Source: Sphaerolaimus hirsutus (Eukaryota > Nematoda > Chromadorea > Monhysterida > Sphaerolaimidae). Taken from it: DNA of 64,000 bases. Within the stretch, counting starts at the first letter, position 1; every line of letters starts with the position of its first letter. The notes below the pieces were generated by a model. That model worked only from the letters and a program-made list of their open reading frames with translations, was not told the DNA's origin and did not search any database. The stretch is taken from NCBI GenBank assembly GCA_964036195.1, contig OZ038460.1, positions 16,061,504-16,125,503 on the forward strand, in the 5' to 3' direction. A program made the position numbers and the translations under genes. Shown here one piece after another: positions 21,318 to 30,860 of the stretch.

Positions 21318-24300
21318 CCGAAATGACTGATGAGTTTTGTCACAAACTATGTCAACCAGATGTAGTCATTGGTCAAGACTATTATTGGAAGTTCGATATT
21401 CGACCAACAGAAATCGAACTCCCATCTGGATTGATCATAGTCGAATCAATACTTGGGTTGATGCTAGGCGGAAATGCATCCTCACAATCATTTGTCACAA
21501 CACCCGACATTTCCCCACATCAATTCATGGTTTCATGCAGTTCACATGCTTCATCAGCTGTTGCTGTTGGTCAAGAGACACTATTTCAATTTCACAGTCT
21601 CGAGTCAATAGGTATCACAGATGATCCCTTATCACATGATGACGACATAGCTGAACAGTTAATTTTGGAATCAATTACTCTTGATCCAGAAACTGGTCGC
21701 TATAGCGTGGATTGGCCATTCAAATCAACCATTCAAGAATTGCCAACTAACAATGCAGAAGCATTTCGTCGCTTTCTGTCACTGTTGAAACGGTTTCGAA
21801 AAGATCCCGATTTATTCGCTACATACGCGAAAGTCATCTCAGATCAACTTCACAAGGGGGTCATAGAACCCGTCTATGGTTCACAAGATGGTTTGCAAGA
21901 ACACATCTTACCTCACCAACCTGTCCTCACACCTGGCAGATCGACAACATGTCGAATAGTGTATGATGGTTCTGCAGGCAAGCCAAGTCTCAATAATTGC
22001 TTATTTCGAGGCCCAGTTCTCACACCCCTGGCGCTCGGATTAATGCTTCGCTTCAGAGCCGGAAAAGTGGTGTTATTAGCAGATATTGAAAAAGCATTTT
22101 TACAAATTGCTCTTCACCCAAAATCACGCGCTTTCACAAAATTTTACTGGCTGCGTGATGACACCATTCCGTCACATGAAGACAATATTCAAATGATGCA
22201 ATTCACAAGGGTGCTGTTTGGCCTCACATGCAGTCCATCCATTTTGTCGACTGTTATCAAATATCACCTAGAGGAGGAATTAGCTCACATGCATCCCGCT
22301 GAGACCAATGAACGAATGAAACTGGAGCTGTTGCTCAACAGCATTTACGTTGATAATTTAGTTATCAGCGTAGATGATGACAAATATGCAATACAGCTCT
22401 ATCGTTTAATTAAAGCTGTTTTTGCTAGAGCAAATTTCAACATGCGCGAATGGATGACAAATTCGCCTATGGTCTCGGAAAAAATCAAACCTGATGACCT
22501 CAACCCGAAAAAGTCACAATACATCAAAGTAATGGGTCTCGTTTACGATCACATTGAAGACACCATTGCAGTGCCAGCTCCCAAAAAAGATTTCACGCTC
22601 ATTGTCACAGCCACACGCCGCAATTTAAACAAATTGCTGGCTTCAACGTACGATCCTATTGGCGTCACAGCACCCGCGTTATTTCGGTTGAAATTTCGCG
22701 TGTCACAAATAATTCAAAGGTGCAATATCACAACCTGGGATGAACTCATCGAAGACCCAGAGGCGGATGACTTACTGGACGATTTAAAACGACATCTCTC
22801 GTCCATAAGTCAAATCAAATTCCCGCGCTCATTTCATTCTTTTGGCATCGACGTCAAGGCTGTCACACGACCATTAGAATTACATGTGTTTTGTGATGCC
22901 TCAAAAGATGGATACGCCGTTTGCGCTTATTTGCGTCAACAAGCGATTTCACCTGACGAATATGGTTATGAAGATGACCGATATTTTAGTGGTTTTCTCA
23001 CAGCTCGCACAAAACTAGCCCCACTTCCGTCAAAACAAGGTCAACCCCTCACAATCACACGCTTGGAATTGTTAGGTGTCACAATTGGTGCACAGCTCAT
23101 CGATTATTTACATCATGAACTCGTTGAGCTGGGTGGATGGAAAATTCACAGTAATTTCCTCTGGACCGATAGTACAGTTGTCATCAGCTGGCTTTATACA
23201 GCAAAGCCGCTGGCTACTTTTGTCAACAATCGGGTCACAAAAATCCATTCACTAATGTCAAAACATTGCATTCAAATTTGCAAGGTTGCTACAAAAGACA
23301 ACCCAGCCGACATCGCGTCGCGAGGTTGTACTTTTGATCAACTAATGATTGAAACAATGTGGTTCACAGGACCCACATTTTTAGCTGAACCTCTCACATC
23401 AACCATGCTTGACATTTCGCAATATCAAGCGCAACCTGTCACTGAAGAACTTGCGAAAGGCGACATTCACATCAGTCGACCTTTATACGCTGGAGCAGTA
23501 ACTTCACAGCCCGTTTTACAGCCTGATTCACAACCAGCTAATGCTCTTGCACAGCAAGTACCTGTCAACTTGGACCCCAATTTGTCACAAAATGTCACTC
23601 CTCAAAATCCGTTTGTCGAAAGTCGACAACGTCACATCCCTTCAAATCCATTCGAAATCGACATTCGACGATTTTCAACACTGTCAAAATTGTTGCGTAC
23701 TGTCGTATACCTGCTTCGTGTCAAAACATATTGGCTAAATCGCTCCATGCACAAGGCTGCAAAGCGCGAAAGCGAATATTTATCAAAACCCATCACACAA
23801 GCTGATTTAAACGAAGCATTTAGACATGTATTGCGCATTTCACAGGCAGAGGAATGTGCCAGTTGCATTTCACAAGCGCAACTTGGCAAACACCACATGC
23901 TCAAATGGGACGCGTGGAATAATTTATTATATTGTGTCACGCGTGTATCTCACAAAGAACACAGAAACCCTTCGTTGTTTTACTACCTGCCAAAGACCGG
24001 GTGGTTAACAACGCTAGTGGTTACTCATTTTCATGAGCTTGCTGGTCACAGTGGCATGCTTCACACTTTAGCAGATTTACGCGAACACTGCTGGTTGTCA
24101 AGCGCCAAGCAGGTAGTTGCAAAAATTTTGCGAAAATGTGTCACATGCCGCAAAGTGGAAGGAGGTCCATTCACATTACCCGATTTTCACACATTACCTG
24201 TCACTCGAACTCAATCACAAATTAAGCCATTTCAACATATTGGCATTGATTATATGGGACCGTTAGTTTATTCACAGAACGGAACCCGTCACAGTCAACA

Positions 24301-27300
24301 CATTTTGTTGCTAACATGCTTCAGTACACGCGCCATTCATTTAGAGTCAACCAATAGTGTCTCGACAGCCGACACAATTATGGCTCTAAATCGTTTTATT
24401 TCACGTCGAGGCATGCCGGACACAATTTGGTCCGACAATGCCCCAGCATTCAAAAATTGCGTAAAAATGCTACCGGACGTAAAATGGCATTTTATCACAG
24501 CCAATAGTCCATGGCAGGGCGGCGTGTACGAACGCATGGTAGGCTTAGTCAAACGCTTGCTCAAAAAAGCATGCGGACGACGTTGTCTCACATGGCATGA
24601 ATTTCTCACAGTCATGCTTGACGTTGAATTCTCCGTCAATACGCGACCATTGTCGTACTTGTCAAACACAGACATTGGTGCAGCGATACTGCGCCCAATA
24701 CATTTTCTTTGGGGCACCCCACCACCATGTTACATGGATGAAAAACGTGAGTTGGAACTTGATTCCACCACGATTGAACCCATGCGAAAAATTCCAAAAG
24801 AGGAATGGGAAAGAATGACGGATGGATCTTTCAACCTCACACCCTCACAAATCGAAAAAACCTACACACTCACACCCCCACGTGTCAATGACGTCAACTG
24901 TATCGACGAAATTGCACTCAATTCTGTGCCTGAAAAGGACAGAGATGACATCACATTACTTTGGGACCAAATTCGTCACAATCGTGAAGTGCTTTGGTAT
25001 GAGTGGTCACGTCAATACATTGACCTACTCAAAGATCGAGCTAAAAATCAACGCTTGAAAAGAGGCACAATCAACGAGGCTCCCAAACGTGGCCAAGTGG
25101 TGTTAATCACAGATGATAAACAACCACGCGGCATGTGGCAAATGGGCCGCGTTCACGAAATACACGTGTCAAGCGATGGCAAAATACGCGCAGTCACAGT
25201 ATTGTCAAGCAACGGTCGTCGCACACGTAGATCTCCATCTAACTTAGTGCCTCTTGAAATCGACACAGAGGACGGTGTTGAATATAAAATCGACATTGAA
25301 GTAAAAGATGATGATAAGTCACAACCTTCACCTGATAAGGGTGATGATTCACAAACAGATCAATCACATCAACAATCACAATCTTCACAGCAAGATGCAA
25401 GACGCGCAAACCCAAGTCGAACATGTCGCTACACTGGCACATATTCGTTCTGGGGAAACGTGTCACATTTAATGGCGCTCTCGTTGCTAATACAATCAAA
25501 ATTAGCCAACGCACTCACATGGACAGATCAATATCACAAAACTTTCAATCTGTGCCATAAAACACGCACTGGTCACGCAATTCAACTTCCGGAAAAAGTA
25601 ACATGTCACTTTCCTCAAGTTACAGCCATAGAGGATATTGTGGTATCCATATGGACGTTGCGTGTTCAGCCGCAAACGACACCAATTTATAGATGCTTTC
25701 AACAAGAGCATACTATAGTCACGTATATGAGCCTGGTGGGCGGAAAAGCTATGCTGCCACCAGAAATCATTAAAAATCACAGAGTCACAACCTACGATTG
25801 CATGATCGCCTACCAAAATAAAACTTGGAAAGGCGAATCTTTAAAAAAAATCGGTCATGCATTGTGGAGCACTAACAAATCACTTCACATCGATTATTGT
25901 TACTTTTGTCACAACCTGAGTAACACAGTAATGAACTTTCACATAGAGGAAGGTGTGGTCGCAAGTCTTGACGGAAAGAAAATTGTTTCCGAAATTCAAG
26001 ATTTGTCACATTGCAACCCACAAGCCGGCTATTGTTATGACAGCGACAATGGCGTCTCTTTATGGAATGCTACCGCGTTTAACAAGCAGTGCGCATTCCA
26101 AGAGATTGGTCAATTTGATGCGCAATATTCACAAAATCATTACATAGTGGAAAAATTGCAAGCTGCATTTTCTGTCACATGGAGATCACAACAATTCCCA
26201 AATAATGCAGAATGCGTGCCAAAAGACGCAAAATATATTGACCAGGGCTCAGCATTCATTCAATTTCTTCGATATCAACTTAAGAAATTGAAAAAGCCTC
26301 CAACCGAAAAAGCTCCTCTTCATTTCAAACTCGCACCAAATCTTGATGTTGGTGTGTTTCACTTGCTCACAGCCCGTCAACAATACGAAGTTGACAAAAT
26401 TGCACATCTAGAACAAAAACAATTTGGATCTATCTGGCAACAATTATGTCACATCCGTCAGACCCAACTAGATATAATTCATGCAATTGTCACATTCAAT
26501 CCCACACTTGGCTTGCGAGCATTGCTAGGACGTCAAAATCTCTATGCTGAATGGCATGGAGATATATTAATGTTCTGGGATTGTAAACCAGTCACAGCAG
26601 AAATTATTTATTTTCAACACAAATATAACAATACTTGTTATAAATTTCTGCCGGTCAAAGTCACAGATCACCCACATATTATGTTCGTTGCTCCTGGCAC
26701 CAATGATCTGATCACACATTCACCAATAGATCATTGTCTCATGAAAGATCACAAATATTATCAATTAAATGATAATTCATGGGCCAACGAAAATGGACCA
26801 ACGAATTTGCACGTCACAAAACTCCCAATCGAATTAATTTGGGCTGGCTTGTGGAAACCATTCACACTAAATGTTTCCGGGTCACCAGGTGTAAGCATGA
26901 CTGACATTGCATTCAGTATCATGGCTGCACATCATCACTTTCAAAATTTGCAACGACTCGAACAACAAGTCACACGTTCAGTCGATTATATTGCAACAAA
27001 ATCCAACGATCCTAAAGCAGTGCAAGCATATATTGCGGGCATTGGCCAAGGGGTTGGTGCATATTTTGAAGGTGTAGGAAAAGAATTGGGTCACATCATT
27101 CACGGTAGTGTCACAGGTGGTGCGTCAGCATTAGATACGTTACTTACTGGGCCACTTCAAACAGCTGTGAACATTATACTCATTATTCTCACAATTGCTT
27201 GTATTGGGTATATTGGTTATGTTTACATGCAGTGGCGGCTCGTAACCGGCAGGGGTATGCTGCCAGACATCAAGGGCTTTTTCCGAAGAAAGGGCAGAAA

Positions 27301-28372
27301 GGACAAAAACCCAAACAAATGGGAGCCCCGCCCGTTCAACAAGGAAAAATCGGTAAGCGACGGCGACGTAACCGCCAGAAGAAGCCGGCAAGCGGTTTCA
27401 ACAAACCCGCTTTGTCAAACCAAATCGTCACACAATCGTCACAATCGTCAAGTTCGTCACAGTTACCTTCAAAGTTTGTCACACCCCTCAAACGAGTTTC
27501 TCCATTCAAACGGCTTTCAGGACGCACGGTACAGCCTAGATCGGATCCCCCGATCGGTTATAGTACCGAACGCGCCGAAGAAATCGAAATGGAGACAGGG
27601 GCGCGCCGGGTCACAAAACCTGCACCCTCCTGCGAGTCACAACCGCAGAGCTCGTCACCAAACGCCAGACTCACAGTCACCGAGCCTGTCACAACGGAAG
27701 TCACAATGGAAGACGCGATCCCTGACCGCGAGCCCTTGCAAAAGCAACTCAAGAGATTCGCTGGAGTCGCAGGGCTCCCAGGTGAGCAGAAATTGTCACA
27801 CAAAACATTTTCCTTTATACCCCAAACTTTTCACAAATTCAATAACATCAATCAAAAACTGGTCAAATCAAAAGTTAAACAATCTAAAAAGATCTGTGAC
27901 CTTCCTCAAACAAACACCTTCACAGTCCGACATAGAGCTCGGAGAGATGGAAGAAAGTCACGATCAAGAACTAGATCCCCCACCGTACCATTTGACCAAT
28001 TCAACTCAATCACTTCACAATGTACGACCTCATTCACAACCTCCCATGTCCCCTTGCTATCAAGCCAACCGCTTGCAGCATCGGAGCAATGGCAGCCCAC
28101 CGAGCCGTCGAAGACGATCGTCGACGAGACCGACGCGCTCCGACAAGCCTTCGAGAGGCTCGCCGAGGAATCTGAGAAGCTCCCCAACTGGCCGGGACGA
28201 CCAGCGGGGGCCCCAGAAGACCAGGCGCCCGGACACGGGGAAGGCAGCCAGGCTGAGGAGGATGCCGTCGAACCCATGGACGAGCATCATGAGGAGGGCC
28301 GGGAAAATGCCGGCGTCGAAGACGCCGACGATCTGCTACCACAGGAGTGATGAAAGTATCACAGGCGTTTGA
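21170..28372 (+). CDS. pol: BEL Pol-Env polyprotein (RT, RNase H, integrase, envelope)
   Basis: 2400 codons open from 21170. It starts with the end of the protease. Reverse transcriptase follows with LLADIEKAFLQI (motif A, residue ~303) and YVDN at ~392, where most RTs have YxDD. The Peptidase_A17/RNase H region contains FCDASKDGYAV (~573) and WTDSTVVISW. The integrase has an H-H-C-C zinc domain (HFHELAGHSG...CVTC, ~953-1000) and a DDE core (GIDYMGPL, WSDNAPAF, GGVYERM). A DUF5641-type domain (GQVVLITDDKQPRGMW, ~1307) follows, then a fused envelope from ~1430. The absence of internal stops and the near-identical LTRs suggest the element is or was recently active. Pol would be made as a Gag-Pol fusion by a -1 frame change. 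The envelope may come from a spliced RNA. Confidence 0.93.
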   Translation: MLQIPLTLRAVDNLATYACPPPLSQDDKTVIYIVYGEHAQEQFAEPLELTEMTDEFCHKLCQPDVVIGQDYYWKFDIRPTEIELPSGLIIVESILGLMLGGNASSQSFVTTPDISPHQFMVSCSSHASSAVAVGQETLFQFHSLESIGITDDPLSHDDDIAEQLILESITLDPETGRYSVDWPFKSTIQELPTNNAEAFRRFLSLLKRFRKDPDLFATYAKVISDQLHKGVIEPVYGSQDGLQEHILPHQPVLTPGRSTTCRIVYDGSAGKPSLNNCLFRGPVLTPLALGLMLRFRAGKVVLLADIEKAFLQIALHPKSRAFTKFYWLRDDTIPSHEDNIQMMQFTRVLFGLTCSPSILSTVIKYHLEEELAHMHPAETNERMKLELLLNSIYVDNLVISVDDDKYAIQLYRLIKAVFARANFNMREWMTNSPMVSEKIKPDDLNPKKSQYIKVMGLVYDHIEDTIAVPAPKKDFTLIVTATRRNLNKLLASTYDPIGVTAPALFRLKFRVSQIIQRCNITTWDELIEDPEADDLLDDLKRHLSSISQIKFPRSFHSFGIDVKAVTRPLELHVFCDASKDGYAVCAYLRQQAISPDEYGYEDDRYFSGFLTARTKLAPLPSKQGQPLTITRLELLGVTIGAQLIDYLHHELVELGGWKIHSNFLWTDSTVVISWLYTAKPLATFVNNRVTKIHSLMSKHCIQICKVATKDNPADIASRGCTFDQLMIETMWFTGPTFLAEPLTSTMLDISQYQAQPVTEELAKGDIHISRPLYAGAVTSQPVLQPDSQPANALAQQVPVNLDPNLSQNVTPQNPFVESRQRHIPSNPFEIDIRRFSTLSKLLRTVVYLLRVKTYWLNRSMHKAAKRESEYLSKPITQADLNEAFRHVLRISQAEECASCISQAQLGKHHMLKWDAWNNLLYCVTRVSHKEHRNPSLFYYLPKTGWLTTLVVTHFHELAGHSGMLHTLADLREHCWLSSAKQVVAKILRKCVTCRKVEGGPFTLPDFHTLPVTRTQSQIKPFQHIGIDYMGPLVYSQNGTRHSQHILLLTCFSTRAIHLESTNSVSTADTIMALNRFISRRGMPDTIWSDNAPAFKNCVKMLPDVKWHFITANSPWQGGVYERMVGLVKRLLKKACGRRCLTWHEFLTVMLDVEFSVNTRPLSYLSNTDIGAAILRPIHFLWGTPPPCYMDEKRELELDSTTIEPMRKIPKEEWERMTDGSFNLTPSQIEKTYTLTPPRVNDVNCIDEIALNSVPEKDRDDITLLWDQIRHNREVLWYEWSRQYIDLLKDRAKNQRLKRGTINEAPKRGQVVLITDDKQPRGMWQMGRVHEIHVSSDGKIRAVTVLSSNGRRTRRSPSNLVPLEIDTEDGVEYKIDIEVKDDDKSQPSPDKGDDSQTDQSHQQSQSSQQDARRANPSRTCRYTGTYSFWGNVSHLMALSLLIQSKLANALTWTDQYHKTFNLCHKTRTGHAIQLPEKVTCHFPQVTAIEDIVVSIWTLRVQPQTTPIYRCFQQEHTIVTYMSLVGGKAMLPPEIIKNHRVTTYDCMIAYQNKTWKGESLKKIGHALWSTNKSLHIDYCYFCHNLSNTVMNFHIEEGVVASLDGKKIVSEIQDLSHCNPQAGYCYDSDNGVSLWNATAFNKQCAFQEIGQFDAQYSQNHYIVEKLQAAFSVTWRSQQFPNNAECVPKDAKYIDQGSAFIQFLRYQLKKLKKPPTEKAPLHFKLAPNLDVGVFHLLTARQQYEVDKIAHLEQKQFGSIWQQLCHIRQTQLDIIHAIVTFNPTLGLRALLGRQNLYAEWHGDILMFWDCKPVTAEIIYFQHKYNNTCYKFLPVKVTDHPHIMFVAPGTNDLITHSPIDHCLMKDHKYYQLNDNSWANENGPTNLHVTKLPIELIWAGLWKPFTLNVSGSPGVSMTDIAFSIMAAHHHFQNLQRLEQQVTRSVDYIATKSNDPKAVQAYIAGIGQGVGAYFEGVGKELGHIIHGSVTGGASALDTLLTGPLQTAVNIILIILTIACIGYIGYVYMQWRLVTGRGMLPDIKGFFRRKGRKDKNPNKWEPRPFNKEKSVSDGDVTARRSRQAVSTNPLCQTKSSHNRHNRQVRHSYLQSLSHPSNEFLHSNGFQDARYSLDRIPRSVIVPNAPKKSKWRQGRAGSQNLHPPASHNRRARHQTPDSQSPSLSQRKSQWKTRSLTASPCKSNSRDSLESQGSQVSRNCHTKHFPLYPKLFTNSITSIKNWSNQKLNNLKRSVTFLKQTPSQSDIELGEMEESHDQELDPPPYHLTNSTQSLHNVRPHSQPPMSPCYQANRLQHRSNGSPPSRRRRSSTRPTRSDKPSRGSPRNLRSSPTGRDDQRGPQKTRRPDTGKAARLRRMPSNPWTSIMRRAGKMPASKTPTICYHRSDESITGV
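25458..28372 (+). CDS. env: envelope glycoprotein portion of BEL ORF2
   Basis: A hydrophobic leader (MALSLLIQSKLANALT) follows the last Pol domain. The long cysteine-rich ectodomain has C-x6-C-x9-W-x8-C and DQG..FIQF blocks shared with 1-350 and, more distantly, 62255-64000. A glycine-rich segment precedes one transmembrane stretch (IILIILTIACIGYIGYVY, about 27173-27225). The tail is long (~380 codons), basic, and contains DPPPYHL near 27983, a PPxY motif of the kind that recruits Nedd4-type ligases and the budding machinery in retroviruses. The glycine-rich pre-membrane region recalls class III fusion proteins, but I cannot assign the class. It was probably acquired from an RNA virus, as other BEL envelopes were. 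Confidence 0.85.
27319..28350 (+). CDS. overlapping ORF in the envelope tail (possible accessory protein)
   Basis: A second frame (+2 relative to ORF2) is open for 343 codons from ATG 27319, and further back to TTG 27199. It ends 22 bases before the stop of ORF2. The product would begin with an arginine-rich patch (KIGKRRRRNRQKK), run through a Ser/Thr/Gln-rich middle, and end in an acidic helical region (ALRQAFERLAEESEKL). Arginine-rich motifs of this kind bind RNA or import receptors in retroviral accessory proteins; that role here is inference. The dense TCACA motif of this element makes stops rarer in all forward frames, so the ORF could be partly fortuitous. Confidence 0.45.
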   Translation: MGAPPVQQGKIGKRRRRNRQKKPASGFNKPALSNQIVTQSSQSSSSSQLPSKFVTPLKRVSPFKRLSGRTVQPRSDPPIGYSTERAEEIEMETGARRVTKPAPSCESQPQSSSPNARLTVTEPVTTEVTMEDAIPDREPLQKQLKRFAGVAGLPGEQKLSHKTFSFIPQTFHKFNNINQKLVKSKVKQSKKICDLPQTNTFTVRHRARRDGRKSRSRTRSPTVPFDQFNSITSQCTTSFTTSHVPLLSSQPLAASEQWQPTEPSKTIVDETDALRQAFERLAEESEKLPNWPGRPAGAPEDQAPGHGEGSQAEEDAVEPMDEHHEEGRENAGVEDADDLLPQE

Positions 28373-28455
28373 TTTTGATTTTGTTTCACATCAGTTTGCT
28401 GAGATTGGCTGAGATAAAATTAAATTAAATTAAATTTTTATTCTAGTTTCGGGAG

Positions 28456-29555
28456 TGTGTAACATTATCGTAAAATGTAAAAACCTATAATATTTAAGTT
28501 AACTTTCTTATGTTCTCTTTTATATTCAATTAATTCAACTCGTCAAGATTTCATTCATATTTACATTCCCATTTTAACATCTTCACATTCACCATTTAAT
28601 ATCTCAAGCGATGTTGTTTACAACGTGCGCATCACATCGCTCACATATTTAGATCTTAGTCATTGCTCACATTCCGCCACATTTCCTTGACAAGCAGCAC
28701 GCAAATACGCCGTCATGTTTATGTTAAGCGGCGGGCCCGCCCCGAGTGGGGGGCCGGGCCCGCGCGCCATTTCAAATGCTGTCTGGCTTGTCTCACATTT
28801 TCACTATCTTGCCAGTTTAGCTCGCCTTTCATCGGAGAAGCGAGCGGGCAAGGATTGAACTTTCACAATTGGAAATGTTGGGTAAAAATCGGAGATTAGA
28901 GCCGACCGATTGGCGCCAAACCAATCGCCATCGGTCTGGCCCTTAAAAGCCGATTTCACAGCTAAAATCGGGAGTGTTTGCAACCTCGTCAACTTCACAC
29001 GAATCTCTTCCTAGGATCTAAATAAGCGCCGTAGTCACTTTATTAAGTCGCTTGTTTTTGGTGCTAAGTTTAACGCTTGGTGCTTTAAGTCACCTCAGTG
29101 CTTTATTTCACACCAGCGCTGTTTTGAGGTGCTTTATTCACAACCGCGCCACTTAATTCTCGCCTTTTGTCGTAATTAAGTGTCTTCCTTAAATTGCCTT
29201 ATTTCTCCGGTAATTAGAGCTTCTTTTACGTTTTATTTAAGTAATTAATTTAGTTGTAAATTAATTCCTTTGTTTACGTATATTTTTATATATATTTTAT
29301 TTACGTTTAATTCTTTGTATTTAATCGTCTAAATAAAAACGTTCGTCAAAACCTTTGGTAAACAATCTAAATTTGCTTCACACTAACTCACGTCAATTCA
29401 CTTCAACTCAACTAATCACATTTGATAAAATAACGGAACGTCAACTAGAGACGACGCTTCACGTCAACTTACACTTGTTCACATTTGTCCTCTTCCTCGG
29501 TTAGGAATAGGAGCTAGTTCACAAGTCACTTCAACAAGTTCCGTATTATTTTACA
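28456..29555 (+). repeat. 3' LTR
   Basis: 1100 bases, identical to the 5' LTR except at 28625 (G for A) and 29391 (C for T). AATAAA at 29332-29337. The polypurine tract just before it is weak (TTTCGGGAG). Confidence 0.95.
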
Positions 29556-29560
29556 AGTGG
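29556..29560. repeat. target-site duplication, right
   Basis: AGTGG, matching 17261-17265. Confidence 0.9.
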
Positions 29561-29610
29561 TAGTACTTTACGATTTTATATAAAACTACAGTAACTACAG
29601 AATTAATTGT

Positions 29611-29775
29611 GTGGAAATGGGAAATTTTATGTCAAATTTGGGTTTGGTAGTCGAGTTGGGTTCAGGTATCGGGTTTAGGGATGGGAAAAAACCTTTCTGT
29701 CACTGACCCAGTTTTTTAAAAAACAATTCAAGAAAGTGGGGTTTTTAAAAAACAACGTTTTTTTACAAAAGCTTT
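29611..29775. repeat. direct repeat flanking the BEL insertion, right copy
   Basis: Same orientation as 17070-17240. It differs in the lengths of T/A runs and a few bases. Confidence 0.9.
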
Positions 29776-29936
29776 TCCACATTTGAGATTTCATCTGCTT
29801 TCCGAATTTGATGACATCACACCAACAGATCAACCTCAAGAATCAGATTCTGCGCAAACTTGGTGTCGGGGCAGTCACTCGCATCAACGTAAATCTGCTT
29901 GTAAAGTGTCAAATAACCGATTTTTTTTGAAAAACA
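29774..29936. repeat. inverted repeat flanking the BEL insertion, right copy
   Basis: Reverse complement of 16915-17074. Confidence 0.9.
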
Positions 29937-30114
29937 AATGTCATGTTATGATATCACACTTTATTTGAAAATTTTATCACGCGAAATTTTTTGGACGTTT
30001 CCCTGCTGAATTGAAAAACCGCTAAATTTGCAAGTGTCTGGGTGATCTCGGTTCAGCAGTTTAGTGCAGCGGGTGTCAAGCATGTAGGAATTCTAAATGT
30101 TGAGATTCAGTGTA

Positions 30115-30420
30115 GTGGACGACAGGGGTCTCGAATGGGGTGTGGGGTCATCTGCCCAGCTATCTATCTCAGGGACGTAGCCAGGATTCTTGAGCCGGGG
30201 GGGGGGGCGGATTGTATACGGAGCCCGGCGAACGGGGGGGGGGGCGCCCTAAAATTTGACCCCAGTGGTAAACAACACAACCACAACCCCCCCCCCCCCC
30301 AAATCCCCCCCAGAAGATTTTTCAGCTATCTATCCCTCCGGAGGAGCGATTTGCTATCTATCCAACCACTCGGAGGGTCAAAATTCAAGATACCCCTGCC
30401 TGGCAGGATTTGATTAAAAT
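30115..30420. mobile_element. hAT-like MITE fragments
   Basis: CAGGGGTCTCGAATGGGG and CAGGGACGTAGCCAGGATTC starts, long G and C runs, and an AAATTCAAGATACCCCTG end. No matching 8-base duplication is visible, so the copies are nested or truncated. A related end lies at 30780-30860. Confidence 0.55.
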
Positions 30421-30449
30421 TGCTGATTTATCCTACAAAATCACTTTTT

Positions 30450-30606
30450 CATACGGTTCAGACAATATTACTTTTCGATATCGATATTTGATATTTTCTT
30501 TGCTGAAACTCAATCTTGATATTCAATATCGTTTTCTGAAACTAAATATTCAATATTGACATGAAAAAACTGTCGATATTCAATACGATATATCGTCTGA
30601 ACCCTA
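30450..30606. repeat. fold-back rich in CGATAT
   Basis: ACGGTTCAGACAATAT...CGATATATCGTCTGAACC ends pair, with TCGATAT-type repeats between. A relative lies at 42935-43010. Confidence 0.6.
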
Positions 30607-30860
30607 TTTGCTCGTGTGTTTTATTGTCTACTTTCAGACATTTGAAGTACTTTTGTGCTTATGTACCTATCTCTAGCTATTTTTCACCTACTTTTAGCGA
30701 TTTTTGTTCCTTTTACATCTTGAAAAAGTATATTTATTGGACCACTGTACACCCCCCCCCCCCGAGTACAACAAGAATTTTTTAAAGAAATCTACGTCTC
30801 CGAAGGAGCGATTTTCCGAATATCCGACCCCTAGGGAGTCAAAATTCAAGATACCTCTGG

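Larger units (their letters stand above)
17266..29555 (+). mobile_element. complete BEL/Pao LTR retrotransposon with envelope
   Basis: A 12.3-kb element: 5' LTR, primer-binding site, gag, protease-RT-RNase H-integrase, envelope, 3' LTR. The LTRs are 1100 bases each, begin TGTGTAAC and end TTACA, and differ at two positions (17435/28625 and 18201/29391). A 5-base AGTGG duplication flanks the element. The order Pro-RT-RH-IN, the DUF1758-type protease and the DUF5641-type C-terminal domain are those of BEL/Pao (Belpaoviridae). The near-identity of the LTRs means a very recent insertion. It landed inside an older inverted-repeat element. Confidence 0.95.

Noticed and set aside
24337-24717. Antisense ORFs inside BEL pol, gag and helicase ORFs
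   Set aside because: They mirror codon structure of the real plus-strand genes and have no family, start context or splice support.
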